A stretch of DNA of 64,000 nucleotides from Butyrivibrio proteoclasticus (GTDB taxonomy: Bacteria > Bacillota > Clostridia > Lachnospirales > Lachnospiraceae): NCBI RefSeq assembly GCF_900115735.1, contig NZ_FOXO01000001.1, positions 62,001 through 126,000 of the forward strand, written 5' to 3'. The position numbers were made by a program, and so were the translations under genes. The notes beneath the pieces were generated by a model. The model was not told the origin of the DNA and made no database searches. It worked only from the letters and a program-made list of their open reading frames with translations. Positions 35,536-44,789 of this stretch are shown here, piece by piece (within the stretch, counting starts at the first letter, position 1; each line of letters opens with the position of its first letter).

Positions 35536-37830
35536 ATGAAAAACAAATGGATATTTTTGGTGGTTATTGTGGCAGAAATTTTATTATTATTTACGACCAC
35601 AATGGCACTTGCCAAGTCAAGAGAAGACATACCGATTTCGGCAGATGATCTGATGTATAGCTCTTATGGAGAAGAAATTGAACCATCGACATATTTGGAT
35701 GCCTCTTACGATGGTGAGAGCAAAAGCCTTTTGTCACCGGTATTTACATTGAACAGAGGCGTTTATAATGTCAGGATAGAATATCAGTCAAATAATACAA
35801 GACGCAACGAAAATATTGGCTGCTGGTCAAAGGTGATTCCTGAAGACATTCCTGTGGGATACATAAATTCCGGTATTGCCAAACTTGTAGATGACGTTGA
35901 TACCATCAATTATCATGTTTATGTTTACGGCGATAATGTGACTGCCAGGATTGAAAATGGTATAGATGATGATAGTGATTGCTATATCCTTATTACCGGC
36001 TTATCGATATCTTATTGCAGATTCGAGTCGGCAGCACATGGCGCTATAGTTTTATTTGCGATATTTGCTGTAATAGATCTGATTCTTGTACTTTGTCTCT
36101 TTTACAGGGAAAGGGCAGGGAGATATATCAAGGATAATGCGGAAGTTATTATAGTTATGAGCACAGCAACGCTCATAGCGCTTTTTCCGATTCTGAGAGA
36201 TAGCATAGGCTATGGAGATGATCTGGGATTTCATATGCAGAGAATATACCAGATAGCACATTCATTGAAAATGGGATATTTTCCGGTTTATGTTATGCCC
36301 GATTGGAAAAATGGATATGGTTACGCTTCCGGTATTTTTTATGGAGATACTCTTCTTTTTATTCCGGCGCTCTTGTATATTGCCGGATTTTCTCTGGCGG
36401 CAGCGTACAGGTTTTTGGTGATATCGGTTAATGTATTGACAGCTTTCATTGCCTACTTTTCATTTAAAAAGATAGGAAATTCCAAAAGAGCCGGTGAAAT
36501 AGCTGCAAGCGCTTATGTGCTTTGCGTATACAGAGTGATTGATATGTATCAGAGAGCAGATGTGGGTGAGTGGACTGCCATCTCATTTTTCCCTCTCCTT
36601 ATACTGGGACTATGGGAAGTTTATCATGAGAATGAGACCAAAAAGTCCTGGATATACCTCGTTCTTGGTGCCTGCGGCCTTGCATCAACACATGTTTTGT
36701 CGTCACTTATTTCAGTTTTACTCATTATTGTTTTTATGCTGATCTGTATAAAAAAGACAGTGAAAAAAGATGTTTATTTAACGCTTTTAAAGGCAGTGGG
36801 GATTGCGATACTGGCTAATCTTTATTTTATAGTACCTTTTCTTGATTCCTTTGCCCATAATAAGCTAAGAGAAGTTATATTCAGCCCTTTGAATGAGACA
36901 TCTATTTATCTTGTGCAGATGTTCTCGGATCATTTTTCTGATTTTAATAATTCGGTTACAAACGGAATGTACAGAGAACTTCCGATAACAATGGGGCCAG
37001 CATGCCTTTTAATAGTTCTTTTTTCTCTTTATTTGTGGCTAAAAGAGGATAATAAAGAGAAAAAAAGAGGTATTGGAGTAATAATTGCAATATTTGGACT
37101 CATTGTATTCATGGCATCTAATTTCTTTCCTTATGCATGGATATATAAAAACATTCCTTCAATGGAGCCTGTACTTAGAAATCTCCAGTTTTCATTCAGA
37201 TTCATGTCTGTTGGACCGGTACTTGCCTGCACACTTTTGGCACTTATCTTTAGGTATAATGAAGGAAGTGGCAGGAAAACAATCAGAACTGTAGCTATAT
37301 GCCTGGCTGCCCTTTCTTGCTTTTACGCAAGCAGATATGTGTTTGAGTACAGTTCAATGCAGCCCACAGAGGAGAGAGTGTATGATCATGATGAAGGAGA
37401 TGCTTATTGGGAAAAATCAAGCGGTGAGTATACGCTTTATAACCTGACTCCTGTATTGTCAAAAGATCCTGTGGTATCTGATGAGGCTGTGGTTATAGTT
37501 TCGGACTATAGCAAAAAAGCCCTTAATGTCACCGCAAATGTGACAAATACATCCGACGCTGAACAGTATATAGACTTACCGCTTCAGGGCTATTATGGCT
37601 ATAAGGTATCGGGCGACTATGATGGATTATATATAGTTACCAGTGATGAGGGTAAGCTGCGCGTTATGATACCTGCCAGATACAGTGGGAGCATGAATGT
37701 CAGATTTGCCCCACCTGTTTACTGGAATTTGTCTTATATTATTTCTTTGGTTACGATCCTAGGAATCATTTGCTATATAAAAAGGCCTGAGTGTTTGACA
37801 CCGGTCTTGAACAGAAAGAAAAACGGATGA
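35536..37830 (+). CDS. Large membrane protein, paralogue of the 24.1-kb gene (GT-C/YfhO-like)
   Basis: A 764-residue protein with the same plan: anchor helix, extracytoplasmic beta domain (30-170), about a dozen helices, a second extracytoplasmic segment and a last helix. The acidic loop YGDDLGFHMQRIYQIAHSLK, PVYVMPDWKNGYGYASGIFYGD, and the Tyr/Arg helix (AAAYRFLVISVNVLTA) line up with the earlier gene. Likely a sugar transferase on the outer membrane face. It overlaps the next gene by four bases (ATGA), so the two may work together. Confidence 0.65.
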   Translation: MKNKWIFLVVIVAEILLLFTTTMALAKSREDIPISADDLMYSSYGEEIEPSTYLDASYDGESKSLLSPVFTLNRGVYNVRIEYQSNNTRRNENIGCWSKVIPEDIPVGYINSGIAKLVDDVDTINYHVYVYGDNVTARIENGIDDDSDCYILITGLSISYCRFESAAHGAIVLFAIFAVIDLILVLCLFYRERAGRYIKDNAEVIIVMSTATLIALFPILRDSIGYGDDLGFHMQRIYQIAHSLKMGYFPVYVMPDWKNGYGYASGIFYGDTLLFIPALLYIAGFSLAAAYRFLVISVNVLTAFIAYFSFKKIGNSKRAGEIAASAYVLCVYRVIDMYQRADVGEWTAISFFPLLILGLWEVYHENETKKSWIYLVLGACGLASTHVLSSLISVLLIIVFMLICIKKTVKKDVYLTLLKAVGIAILANLYFIVPFLDSFAHNKLREVIFSPLNETSIYLVQMFSDHFSDFNNSVTNGMYRELPITMGPACLLIVLFSLYLWLKEDNKEKKRGIGVIIAIFGLIVFMASNFFPYAWIYKNIPSMEPVLRNLQFSFRFMSVGPVLACTLLALIFRYNEGSGRKTIRTVAICLAALSCFYASRYVFEYSSMQPTEERVYDHDEGDAYWEKSSGEYTLYNLTPVLSKDPVVSDEAVVIVSDYSKKALNVTANVTNTSDAEQYIDLPLQGYYGYKVSGDYDGLYIVTSDEGKLRVMIPARYSGSMNVRFAPPVYWNLSYIISLVTILGIICYIKRPECLTPVLNRKKNG

Positions 37831-39902
37831 GTGGTTTTAGTAAATTTATTGTTAAATTTTATGAAAGCATAGTTACACTTTTTGTGGTGCCGATATTAAT
37901 ATTTCTTTTGTTTATCGGGCTTTTTTCCACTACATATATCCTTGTTCCGGAAAAGGTCATGCTTGTTAAGGATTCACCTTTATGGACTTTAGCAGTTGTT
38001 GTACTTGCGATTATTATTTCCTTTGTGATTAATAGAAATAATAGGGTGACATTGCTTATAACAAAGGTCAATAGTAACAATGAACTGTATAGGAAGATAT
38101 CTGATATTCTGTTTTTAATACTGGGAGGAATATCTGTTTTTTGGATTTTGACATCCCAGTATATTCCAAATGCTGATCAGTATGAGATACAATCTGTTGC
38201 ATACAGAATGCATTTCGGTGACTACAGAGAATTTGCAAAATACGGTTACATAGGCGGACATGTCAATCAGGTGGGAATGTTGCTTGTAAGCTATGTTTTT
38301 TCATTTATATTTGGGAATGAAAACTATATTGTATTTCAGCTCGCCAATGCTGTTGCACTGATTGTTATATATAAAGAACTTGTTAAATTTGGCTGCAGAA
38401 TAGGTCTGTCTAATTTTGGAAAACTCCTGATTCCTTTTTTTGGAATTATATACCTCCCAATGATTATTTATGTTTCTTTTGTCTATGGAAATATGGGGGG
38501 ACTTGCCCTTACACTCGTTGCTATAAATAGTGAGATGGATTTTTTTGAAAAGAGGAATGTCAAAAATATACTTATTTCCTCTATATGTATAGCTTTTGCG
38601 ATGATGCTCAAATCCAATTTCATGATATTCCTGATTGGAATGCTGATTTATGCTGCTATTCATCTTTTTGGTGAACACAAGAAATGGACTTTTGGCTTTA
38701 TAATAGCATTGCTGATATTTTCCTTAGGACAAAGTAAGGCTGCCAAGTGGACACTTGAAATTATAACAGGTGAAGATATTGGACAGGGATCAAGCCCTAT
38801 TTCCTATATAGCTATGGGGCTTCAGGAGTCAGGACTGGGACCGGGCTGGTATAATGCCTACAACGACATGACCTATATTTGGCATAATTATGATACTGAT
38901 GGGCAGAAAAGAGAAGCCATTCAAAATATAAAGGATAGACTTGGATACTTTAAAGAAAATCCATGGGAAGCAGTAAGCTTTTTTACCAGAAAGACAGCAT
39001 CACAGTGGAATGAACCAACATATGAATCGATATGGCTTATTAGTAATGACCTTAGCAACTCTCAGGTTAGGATAAGCAGCTGGGTTTATTTTCTAGCGAG
39101 TCAAAAGGGAAACGCTTTTGTGGGAAGACTTGGAAAAATTGCGCAGATACTTGTACTTAGTGGGACATTTCTGTTTGTGTTATTTAACAGAAAAAGAAAT
39201 GACTATTACAAGACACTGACCCTTATAATGATGTTTATCGGAGGCTTTCTGTTCCATTTGTTTTGGGAAGCCAAGAGCCAGTATACAATAAGTTATTTTA
39301 TATTGCTTCTGCCCTATGCGATAATGGGCTACGAGAGTTTAAATAGAAGAATAACTTTTATGGCTGATAAAGAAAAAATTGCCGTTAATAAAGAATTGTT
39401 TTTGACGGTTATTGTTTTGGCTGTATTTATGTTTCTTTATGGCGGTAAATGTGATTATCTGACAGCAGATACAGAAAGCTACATAGTATATGCTGCTGAA
39501 AATACGACGAATGCCGGTGTTGAAAATGGTGATTATACCATTGGTGTAGCAGATGGAAGAGAAATAACATTGCTTTTTGAAGGCGACAGTCAAAAAGTGA
39601 CAATATCAGATTCCGGCAGCATAGTCAGAATTATGAGCTATCAGGGGAAATCCAGAATATATTTTCCTGATGAAATGCTGTATCTTCAGTATGGCAATGA
39701 CAGGAACAGCGTGGATGTTTTTGTCGGAGATTATGAGGACTTTTATGATTACGCTGACCAAAGCTGGATAATCACGGAAACGGATGGCGGATATATTATA
39801 GAAACCGAGGATGGCAGAATACTCACTGTATCAGATAATGGAGAAATATTCACAACATCGGAAGTTTTGGAAGAGGGACAGACATGGCATATATCTGGAT
39901 GA
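37827..39902 (+). CDS. GT-C membrane protein with C-terminal ricin-like beta-trefoil domain
   Basis: A 691-residue protein. About twelve helices fill residues 15-530, with the acidic first loop (IPNADQYEIQSVAYR) followed by GHVNQVGMLLVSY, a GT-C pattern. After the last helix, residues 560-691 form a hydrophilic domain with VENGDYTIGVADG and two QxW repeats (Q645-S-W647 and Q685-T-W687), the hallmark of ricin-type carbohydrate-binding trefoils. Start at 37827 gives an ATGA overlap; an upstream ATG at 37791 lies in the previous gene. It overlaps the next gene by 19 bases. Confidence 0.65.
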   Translation: MSGFSKFIVKFYESIVTLFVVPILIFLLFIGLFSTTYILVPEKVMLVKDSPLWTLAVVVLAIIISFVINRNNRVTLLITKVNSNNELYRKISDILFLILGGISVFWILTSQYIPNADQYEIQSVAYRMHFGDYREFAKYGYIGGHVNQVGMLLVSYVFSFIFGNENYIVFQLANAVALIVIYKELVKFGCRIGLSNFGKLLIPFFGIIYLPMIIYVSFVYGNMGGLALTLVAINSEMDFFEKRNVKNILISSICIAFAMMLKSNFMIFLIGMLIYAAIHLFGEHKKWTFGFIIALLIFSLGQSKAAKWTLEIITGEDIGQGSSPISYIAMGLQESGLGPGWYNAYNDMTYIWHNYDTDGQKREAIQNIKDRLGYFKENPWEAVSFFTRKTASQWNEPTYESIWLISNDLSNSQVRISSWVYFLASQKGNAFVGRLGKIAQILVLSGTFLFVLFNRKRNDYYKTLTLIMMFIGGFLFHLFWEAKSQYTISYFILLLPYAIMGYESLNRRITFMADKEKIAVNKELFLTVIVLAVFMFLYGGKCDYLTADTESYIVYAAENTTNAGVENGDYTIGVADGREITLLFEGDSQKVTISDSGSIVRIMSYQGKSRIYFPDEMLYLQYGNDRNSVDVFVGDYEDFYDYADQSWIITETDGGYIIETEDGRILTVSDNGEIFTTSEVLEEGQTWHISG

Positions 39903-41488
39903 CAATTGCATATTTAATAGATGTGCTGTTTATGAGTTTTTTTGGAGAGAAACTTTTAGATTCAGATATGGCATCAGAGATGATTCTTTCGGATATATTG
40001 AATTCTGAGAAATCTATAACAGGCCTAACTCACAGTTGGTATTATTCTACGGAGATAAGGGTTCTGGAAATGCAATGGTTTTACAGGATAGGATTATTAC
40101 TGTCTCCTAAGAACTGGCATATGGCAAGAACTATAGGGATGGCGCTTGCACTTATCGTATTCGTAGTAGCCATTGTACTGATGTTTAATAGTCTGGGTAT
40201 GAAAGATGCTGCTAAGTATGGGGCGGCAATCGCGCTTATGCCCGGTGGAAGCTGGTATTTTTGGCAGACTTTGTACGGAGGATATTATCTTCCATACGTT
40301 ATTATAGCGTTTTTTACGATGACATTGTCTGTTGCTATTGTCAGAAACAAAGAAAGAGTATCCGGTAGTGGCAAAGGTAAAGTTATAAGTAGTAAACATC
40401 AGAAAATAAAACAGTTTGGTATGTTGACTGTTATTGCTTTGCTCGGCTTGTTGTCAGGTATGAATGGAGTTAAGCAGCTCATGGTTTTCTATGCTCCCTT
40501 TGTCTTGGCTACCGGATTTATGCTTTTGTATGGCATAAGGAAAGAAACAATAAAGCAAGAGAATCTGTTTAAAACTACTCAGATGAGGATGTTTGGACTG
40601 GCTGGTTTAAGTACATTTTTCTCATTTATTGGTTATTTGATCAACTCTAAAGTACTTGCTTGCAGCTATTATTTTCAGCAGTTTGGCGATACAAAAATAA
40701 ATGGCAGAACCGTTCTGGATTGTTTGAGATACTACATATGGAGTTTTGGATTTGCTAATGGCAAGCAGCTTTTATCTTTTAAGGGAATTGCCTCAATGAT
40801 TGGACTTTTGATTGGAGTAGTAACTGTCGTATCGGCAATTTGTCTAATCAGGAGATTTAACGCTCTGTGTATTTGGGAACAGTACTTGACAGCGATATCT
40901 ATTTCGATAATTGTATTTTGCATATTTATCTTTTCATACGTTGGAGGCGAAATCCAATATTTTCAGTCGGCAGTTCCATGGGGGCTGTTTTTGATTGTTC
41001 TAGAACTAAAAACGGAAAAATATGTGTTCGTGGCGAGTCGGAAAATTTTGTTGAATTTGGCTTTTATTATGTTGCTTTTCACATCAGTTGGGACACTTGC
41101 AAATCAGTTTGATGAAAATACATTTTTCGATGAGGAAAATGCGAATCACATGGAAAAAGTCGAACATAACTTTAGAGCAAGACCGGGATATGATGAGGTA
41201 CTTCATATCGTTGAGGATAATGGCTACACGCAAGGGGTGGCAAGATTCTGGGATGGAAATCTTTTGACAGAACTTTCTGATGGTAATATTGAGATGTGGA
41301 TTCTTGATGAATACCAAGCAGATGATATTGATCCATGGCTTCAGAAGGTGGCACATTCTAATGGGCTTCCTGAGGGAAGATATTTCTTTGTTGCCAAAAA
41401 TGATGATCAATATTATGAATTTACAGACAGACATCCTGAAATTAGTATGATTTATCAGGATGACAGATATGTCGTGTTCGGAAATTGA
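39884..41488 (+). CDS. Polytopic membrane protein, probable GT-C glycosyltransferase
   Basis: A 534-residue protein with about ten helices. The loop after the first helix has acidic residues (GEKLLDSDMASEMILSD), and a LTHSWYYSTEIRVL segment follows; MPGGSWYFWQTLYGGYYLPY marks a later helix pair. The soluble C-terminus (about 440-534) is probably outside. Family not firmly recognised; length, topology and neighbours fit a GT-C enzyme. GAGGGA precedes its start within the previous gene. Confidence 0.5.
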   Translation: MAYIWMTIAYLIDVLFMSFFGEKLLDSDMASEMILSDILNSEKSITGLTHSWYYSTEIRVLEMQWFYRIGLLLSPKNWHMARTIGMALALIVFVVAIVLMFNSLGMKDAAKYGAAIALMPGGSWYFWQTLYGGYYLPYVIIAFFTMTLSVAIVRNKERVSGSGKGKVISSKHQKIKQFGMLTVIALLGLLSGMNGVKQLMVFYAPFVLATGFMLLYGIRKETIKQENLFKTTQMRMFGLAGLSTFFSFIGYLINSKVLACSYYFQQFGDTKINGRTVLDCLRYYIWSFGFANGKQLLSFKGIASMIGLLIGVVTVVSAICLIRRFNALCIWEQYLTAISISIIVFCIFIFSYVGGEIQYFQSAVPWGLFLIVLELKTEKYVFVASRKILLNLAFIMLLFTSVGTLANQFDENTFFDEENANHMEKVEHNFRARPGYDEVLHIVEDNGYTQGVARFWDGNLLTELSDGNIEMWILDEYQADDIDPWLQKVAHSNGLPEGRYFFVAKNDDQYYEFTDRHPEISMIYQDDRYVVFGN

Positions 41489-42066
41489 TGGGGTTAATCC
41501 TAATGCTAAAACTATTATTGACATTTATGAAAATTAAATATGGCAAGAACCTGAAGTTCAAGGGCATTCCTGTTATTTTTAACAAGAAAGGCGCTGAAAT
41601 AAATATTGGCGATGACGTGACTGTAAAAAGCAGTTTTTTATCCAATCTTGTAGGGCTGTATAGCAGAACAATTATTGTTACAAGGGCAGCAGGAGCCAAA
41701 ATCGTAATTGGTAATAACGTGGGAATTTCCGGTGCAACCATATACGCTCGAAAAGGCATATATATTGGTGATAACACCTGCGTTGGTGGAAATTGCAAAA
41801 TATTGGACAATGATTTTCATCCAATTGAGGCCGAAAGCAGAAATAAGCTCCTTGCTGATGTCAAAGGCGGAGACTCGGACCTTGTTCCAACAAAAGAAAT
41901 ACATATCGGAAAAGATTGCTTTATAGGCTGCAACACATTGATTCTCAAGGGAACGGTTCTTGGGGACGGTTGCGTTGTCGGAGCAGGAGCGGTAGTGGCC
42001 GGAAAATTTGAAGATGGATCTGTTATAGCAGGTAATCCGGCGAAAGTTATAAGGAAGATAAAATGA
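41488..42066 (+). CDS. Left-handed beta-helix acyltransferase (sugar O-acetyltransferase-like)
   Basis: A 192-residue hexapeptide-repeat protein. Isoleucine-patch repeats run from about residue 35 (INIGDDVTV, IVIGNNVGI, IYIGDNTCV, IHIGKDCFI, CVVGAGAVV). His111 in NDFHPIEAE is the likely catalytic base, and the end IAGNPAKVIRKIK is typical. It would acetylate a sugar of the repeat unit with acetyl-CoA. ATG 41488 shares bases with the previous stop (TGATG). A later in-frame ATG at 41503 is possible. Confidence 0.85.
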   Translation: MGLILMLKLLLTFMKIKYGKNLKFKGIPVIFNKKGAEINIGDDVTVKSSFLSNLVGLYSRTIIVTRAAGAKIVIGNNVGISGATIYARKGIYIGDNTCVGGNCKILDNDFHPIEAESRNKLLADVKGGDSDLVPTKEIHIGKDCFIGCNTLILKGTVLGDGCVVGAGAVVAGKFEDGSVIAGNPAKVIRKIK

Positions 42067-42109
42067 TGATTTGCCAACCTGAAAGTTATATCGGTTTGGA
42101 GGTAGAATA

Positions 42110-43051
42110 TTGAAAGAGGTTTATGCACCTGTTGTGGCATTTGCATATAACAGGGCAGATAAGATAATAAAGTGCCTTGAATCTGTTGAGAAAAATGAAG
42201 AAGCAAAAGAGACAGATCTTATTGTTTATTCAGATGGGGCAAAGAGCGAAGCAGGGGCAGATAAAGTTAAGGCTGTGCGACAAGCTTTGAGGTATTACAA
42301 GAAAAGGGCTGGTTTTGCGTCTGTTACTGTCATAGAAGCTGACAAAAACAAAGGTCTTGCCAAATCTATAATTGAAGGCGTTACGCAAACACTGGAAAAA
42401 TATGGAAAAGCAATTATTGTTGAAGATGATCTGATCGTGTCGGATAAATTTTTGTCCTATATGAATGGGGCTTTGGATTATTACGAGGATAATGCCAATA
42501 TCGGTGCTGTCAGTGCCTATACATACCCCTTAAAAGTGCTGAAAAACTATGATAGAGACATCTATATCATGCATAAGGGAGATTGTTGGGGATGGGCTAC
42601 ATGGGCTGACAGATGGGATAAAGCGTCATGGGCTGATGTTGATTTTGATGCCTATTTTAGAGATAAGGAACTTAGGAGAAAATTTGAGAATACGGAAAAT
42701 GGCTGGGATTTATTGATGTTGCTGCAGTACCAGGGAAAAATTAGTTCCTGGGCTGTCAGGTGGGTGCTCAACCTTTTAAAGAAAGATCTTTTGACAGTTT
42801 ATCCTAAAGACAGCTACGTTACAAATGCAGGCTTTGACGGAAGTGGAACTCACTCAAATGCAAGTGAGGATGCTCAGTATTTTACGCCCCTGATTGAGAA
42901 TAGGAAAAATTGCGTTTTTGAAAATGTTGCACCTGATGCGATGATTGAAAAAGAAGCTGCTGAATTTCCCAGAAAAGGATTTAAGACATCATGTAAGTAT
43001 TATCTAAAAAGGTGCTATGTTAAGCTTTATGACTTGAAGAGGAATTTTTAA
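42110..43051 (+). CDS. GT2-like glycosyltransferase, TTG start
   Basis: A 313-residue GT-A protein. PVVAFAYNRADKIIKCLESV, LIVYSDGAK and the metal-binding VEDDL (Asp106-107) are visible, then GDCWGWATWADRWDKASW, a block found in a GT2 branch that acts in capsule clusters. The start is TTG: TTGGAGG stands seven bases before it and no in-frame ATG lies near. Lower initiation from TTG may keep the enzyme scarce. Confidence 0.75.
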   Translation: MKEVYAPVVAFAYNRADKIIKCLESVEKNEEAKETDLIVYSDGAKSEAGADKVKAVRQALRYYKKRAGFASVTVIEADKNKGLAKSIIEGVTQTLEKYGKAIIVEDDLIVSDKFLSYMNGALDYYEDNANIGAVSAYTYPLKVLKNYDRDIYIMHKGDCWGWATWADRWDKASWADVDFDAYFRDKELRRKFENTENGWDLLMLLQYQGKISSWAVRWVLNLLKKDLLTVYPKDSYVTNAGFDGSGTHSNASEDAQYFTPLIENRKNCVFENVAPDAMIEKEAAEFPRKGFKTSCKYYLKRCYVKLYDLKRNF

Positions 43052-43055
43052 GAAT

Positions 43056-44069
43056 ATGATCTTTACAACATTGTTTGACAGTTACTATCTTGATAAGGCA
43101 CTGGCTTTGTACAGGTCTTTAGAGAGGGTGGCAGATGATTTTAAGCTATATATTTATGCGTTTGATGATAAGGCTTTTGAAGTTCTTTGCGATATGAATC
43201 TCGAACATGCGGTAATACTACGAAATGAAGACCTTGAAAATGCCTATCCAATATTAAAAAAAATTAAACAGGAGCGTTCAAAAGCTGAATACTGCTGGAC
43301 ATGTACCCCGGTTAGTATTGAGTATATTCTTGATAATTTTCATGAGGATAATTGCACTTATATAGATTCGGATCTGTATTTTTTTTCTGATCCTAAGGTG
43401 CTGTTTGATGAGATTAATTCAGCAGATGCAAACGTAGTTATAACACCACATCGCTTCTCAAACAGTCTCAAGGATAAAAGGCTGCAAGACAGGAGTGGTA
43501 AATACTGCGTCGAATTTAACTATTTTGATAACTCGGAAAATTCAAGAGAAGCACTTTCCTGGTGGAAGGAGCGCTGCTTTGAATGGTGCTATCATATTTA
43601 TGAAAAAGACAGGATGGGTGATCAGAAATATCTGATGAAATTTCCGCAGCTTTTTAAAGGCGTTCACGAGCTTCAAAACCTTGGCGGAGGTGTTGCTCCC
43701 TGGAACCTTGCACAGTACGAATACACAGGGAAATCAAATGAGCTGTCACCGATATTAAGAGAAAAATCCACAGGAAAAGAATTCCCTATTATTTTTTATC
43801 ATTTCCAGTCCATGCGTTATATAAACCACAACTATATAATAATCAGGTCTGAAACGCACTCAAAAAAGACAAAAGACATTATTTACAGACCATACCTTAA
43901 GGAAATCGAATCACTTAGAAAAGAGCTTGAAGAAAAATACGGAATTACTTTTTACGTGGCACAGTCCTATGCCAGCAACCCTATTATCAAATTTGTGCAG
44001 AAATACATTTTGAGATTCAAAATGAAGAGTATTTCAGATCTTTATGATCTTAGAAAGTTACGTACATAA
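43056..44069 (+). CDS. GT-A glycosyltransferase (GT8-like)
   Basis: A 337-residue protein. MIFTTLFDSYYLDKALALYRSL is a nucleotide-sugar binding start and CTYIDSDLYFF holds the DxD (Asp104, Asp106). A conserved NLGGGVAPWNL follows and then FYHFQSMRYI near the end. The layout is like GT8 or related LPS-type transferases. A basic, charged C-terminus may bind the membrane. It is the last gene before three strong hairpins, so its operon may end here. Confidence 0.7.
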   Translation: MIFTTLFDSYYLDKALALYRSLERVADDFKLYIYAFDDKAFEVLCDMNLEHAVILRNEDLENAYPILKKIKQERSKAEYCWTCTPVSIEYILDNFHEDNCTYIDSDLYFFSDPKVLFDEINSADANVVITPHRFSNSLKDKRLQDRSGKYCVEFNYFDNSENSREALSWWKERCFEWCYHIYEKDRMGDQKYLMKFPQLFKGVHELQNLGGGVAPWNLAQYEYTGKSNELSPILREKSTGKEFPIIFYHFQSMRYINHNYIIIRSETHSKKTKDIIYRPYLKEIESLRKELEEKYGITFYVAQSYASNPIIKFVQKYILRFKMKSISDLYDLRKLRT

Positions 44070-44110
44070 TTATTAAGCTGAAATGGTATGACTTCTTGAA
44101 CTAAATTCCA

Positions 44111-44135
44111 GAAATCCGCATATACTGCGGATTTC
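44111..44135 (+). terminator. Hairpin 1 of 3: perfect 10-bp stem
   Basis: GAAATCCGCA-TATAC-TGCGGATTTC, 41 bases after the stop. No T-run follows, so it may stabilise the 3' end rather than terminate. Confidence 0.55.
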
Positions 44136-44155
44136 GTGAGAATATGAGTGAAGAG

Positions 44156-44201
44156 TCAACCAAGCCTCATCGACGAAGTCGATTTAAATTGGCTTGGTTG
44201 A
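44156..44201 (+). repeat. Hairpin 2 of 3: perfect 11-bp stem with structured loop
   Basis: TCAACCAAGCC and GGCTTGGTTGA around a 24-nt loop that itself can fold (CGAC-GAA-GTCG). Loop does not fit the H1-H3 consensus, although the plan (long variable stem, inner CGA/TCG) is similar. Confidence 0.6.
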
Positions 44202-44233
44202 TGCATTCTTGAATTGTTGATTCAAGAATGCAT
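44201..44233 (+). terminator. Hairpin 3 of 3: perfect 13-bp stem
   Basis: ATGCATTCTTGAA-TTGTTGA-TTCAAGAATGCAT, directly abutting hairpin 2, followed by GATTTATTTCT. The T-rich tail makes a terminator role possible. The remaining bases to 44303 show no gene. Confidence 0.6.
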
Positions 44234-44303
44234 GATTTATTTCTAATAAACGTCGGCTTATCATGAAGCTTACTATAGAGAAACGATAGGGAGATAGATA
44301 AAA

Positions 44304-44789
44304 ATGTTGAGAGCTAAAAGGCTTAAAATGGTAAAAAAGATATTTGTTATGCTGCTCATATATTCTTCTTTGAGTATGTATCTTAACGATTTTTTTAAAA
44401 AAATATTTGATATGGAAGAGTTTGTCTGGACAGAAGCAATAAAGCTTATATTTCCGTATTCTTTTATTGCAACTATAGTTTTTTTTATGATTGGATTGTA
44501 TGTGAATAGGTCGATAGATGAATTATCAAATGAAATGTGGCAAAAAACATTCGCACTTATTTTTTCTTTTGTGTTTCTTGCCGGTTTAAATATTTCAACG
44601 GTTGGAAAATTTGCTGAGAACATGCATAGTATGCGAATGATACTATTTGACTTAGTTTTCTTGATGGGAATGTACTATATATCAAGATTTATACTGATGC
44701 ATATCATGAAAAATGTATGTTTGCTAGAAAATTGGAATAAAAATTGGGGGGGTACATATGTTCTGAAAAGAAACAGTTTTATTTGGTAG
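44304..44789 (+). pseudogene. N-terminal part of a split DUF6020-like membrane protein
   Basis: Encodes 161 residues with four hydrophobic helices, then runs into a stop. At 44746-44752 is a run of seven G. From there the downstream frame (-1) continues with a helix and the DUF6020-like acidic loop. One extra G, or a -1 slip on G-GGG-GGT, would fuse this to the next entry and give a protein of about 600 residues, the normal size. So this is a broken, phase-variable or recoded gene, or a sequencing error at a homopolymer. Its start: the ATG at 44304 follows a GGGAGATAG-type site. Confidence 0.65.

Noticed and set aside
44156..44201. Fourth member of the H1-H3 hairpin family
   Set aside because: Its stem is perfect with no T-T mismatch, and its 24-nt loop lacks the CGARGTNTTTTYGAG consensus; only an inner CGAC/GTCG is reminiscent.
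44744..44760. Independent translation start for the downstream half of the DUF6020-like gene
   Set aside because: The TTG lies within the G-run context with no ribosome binding site at proper distance, and the resulting protein would begin in mid-domain.
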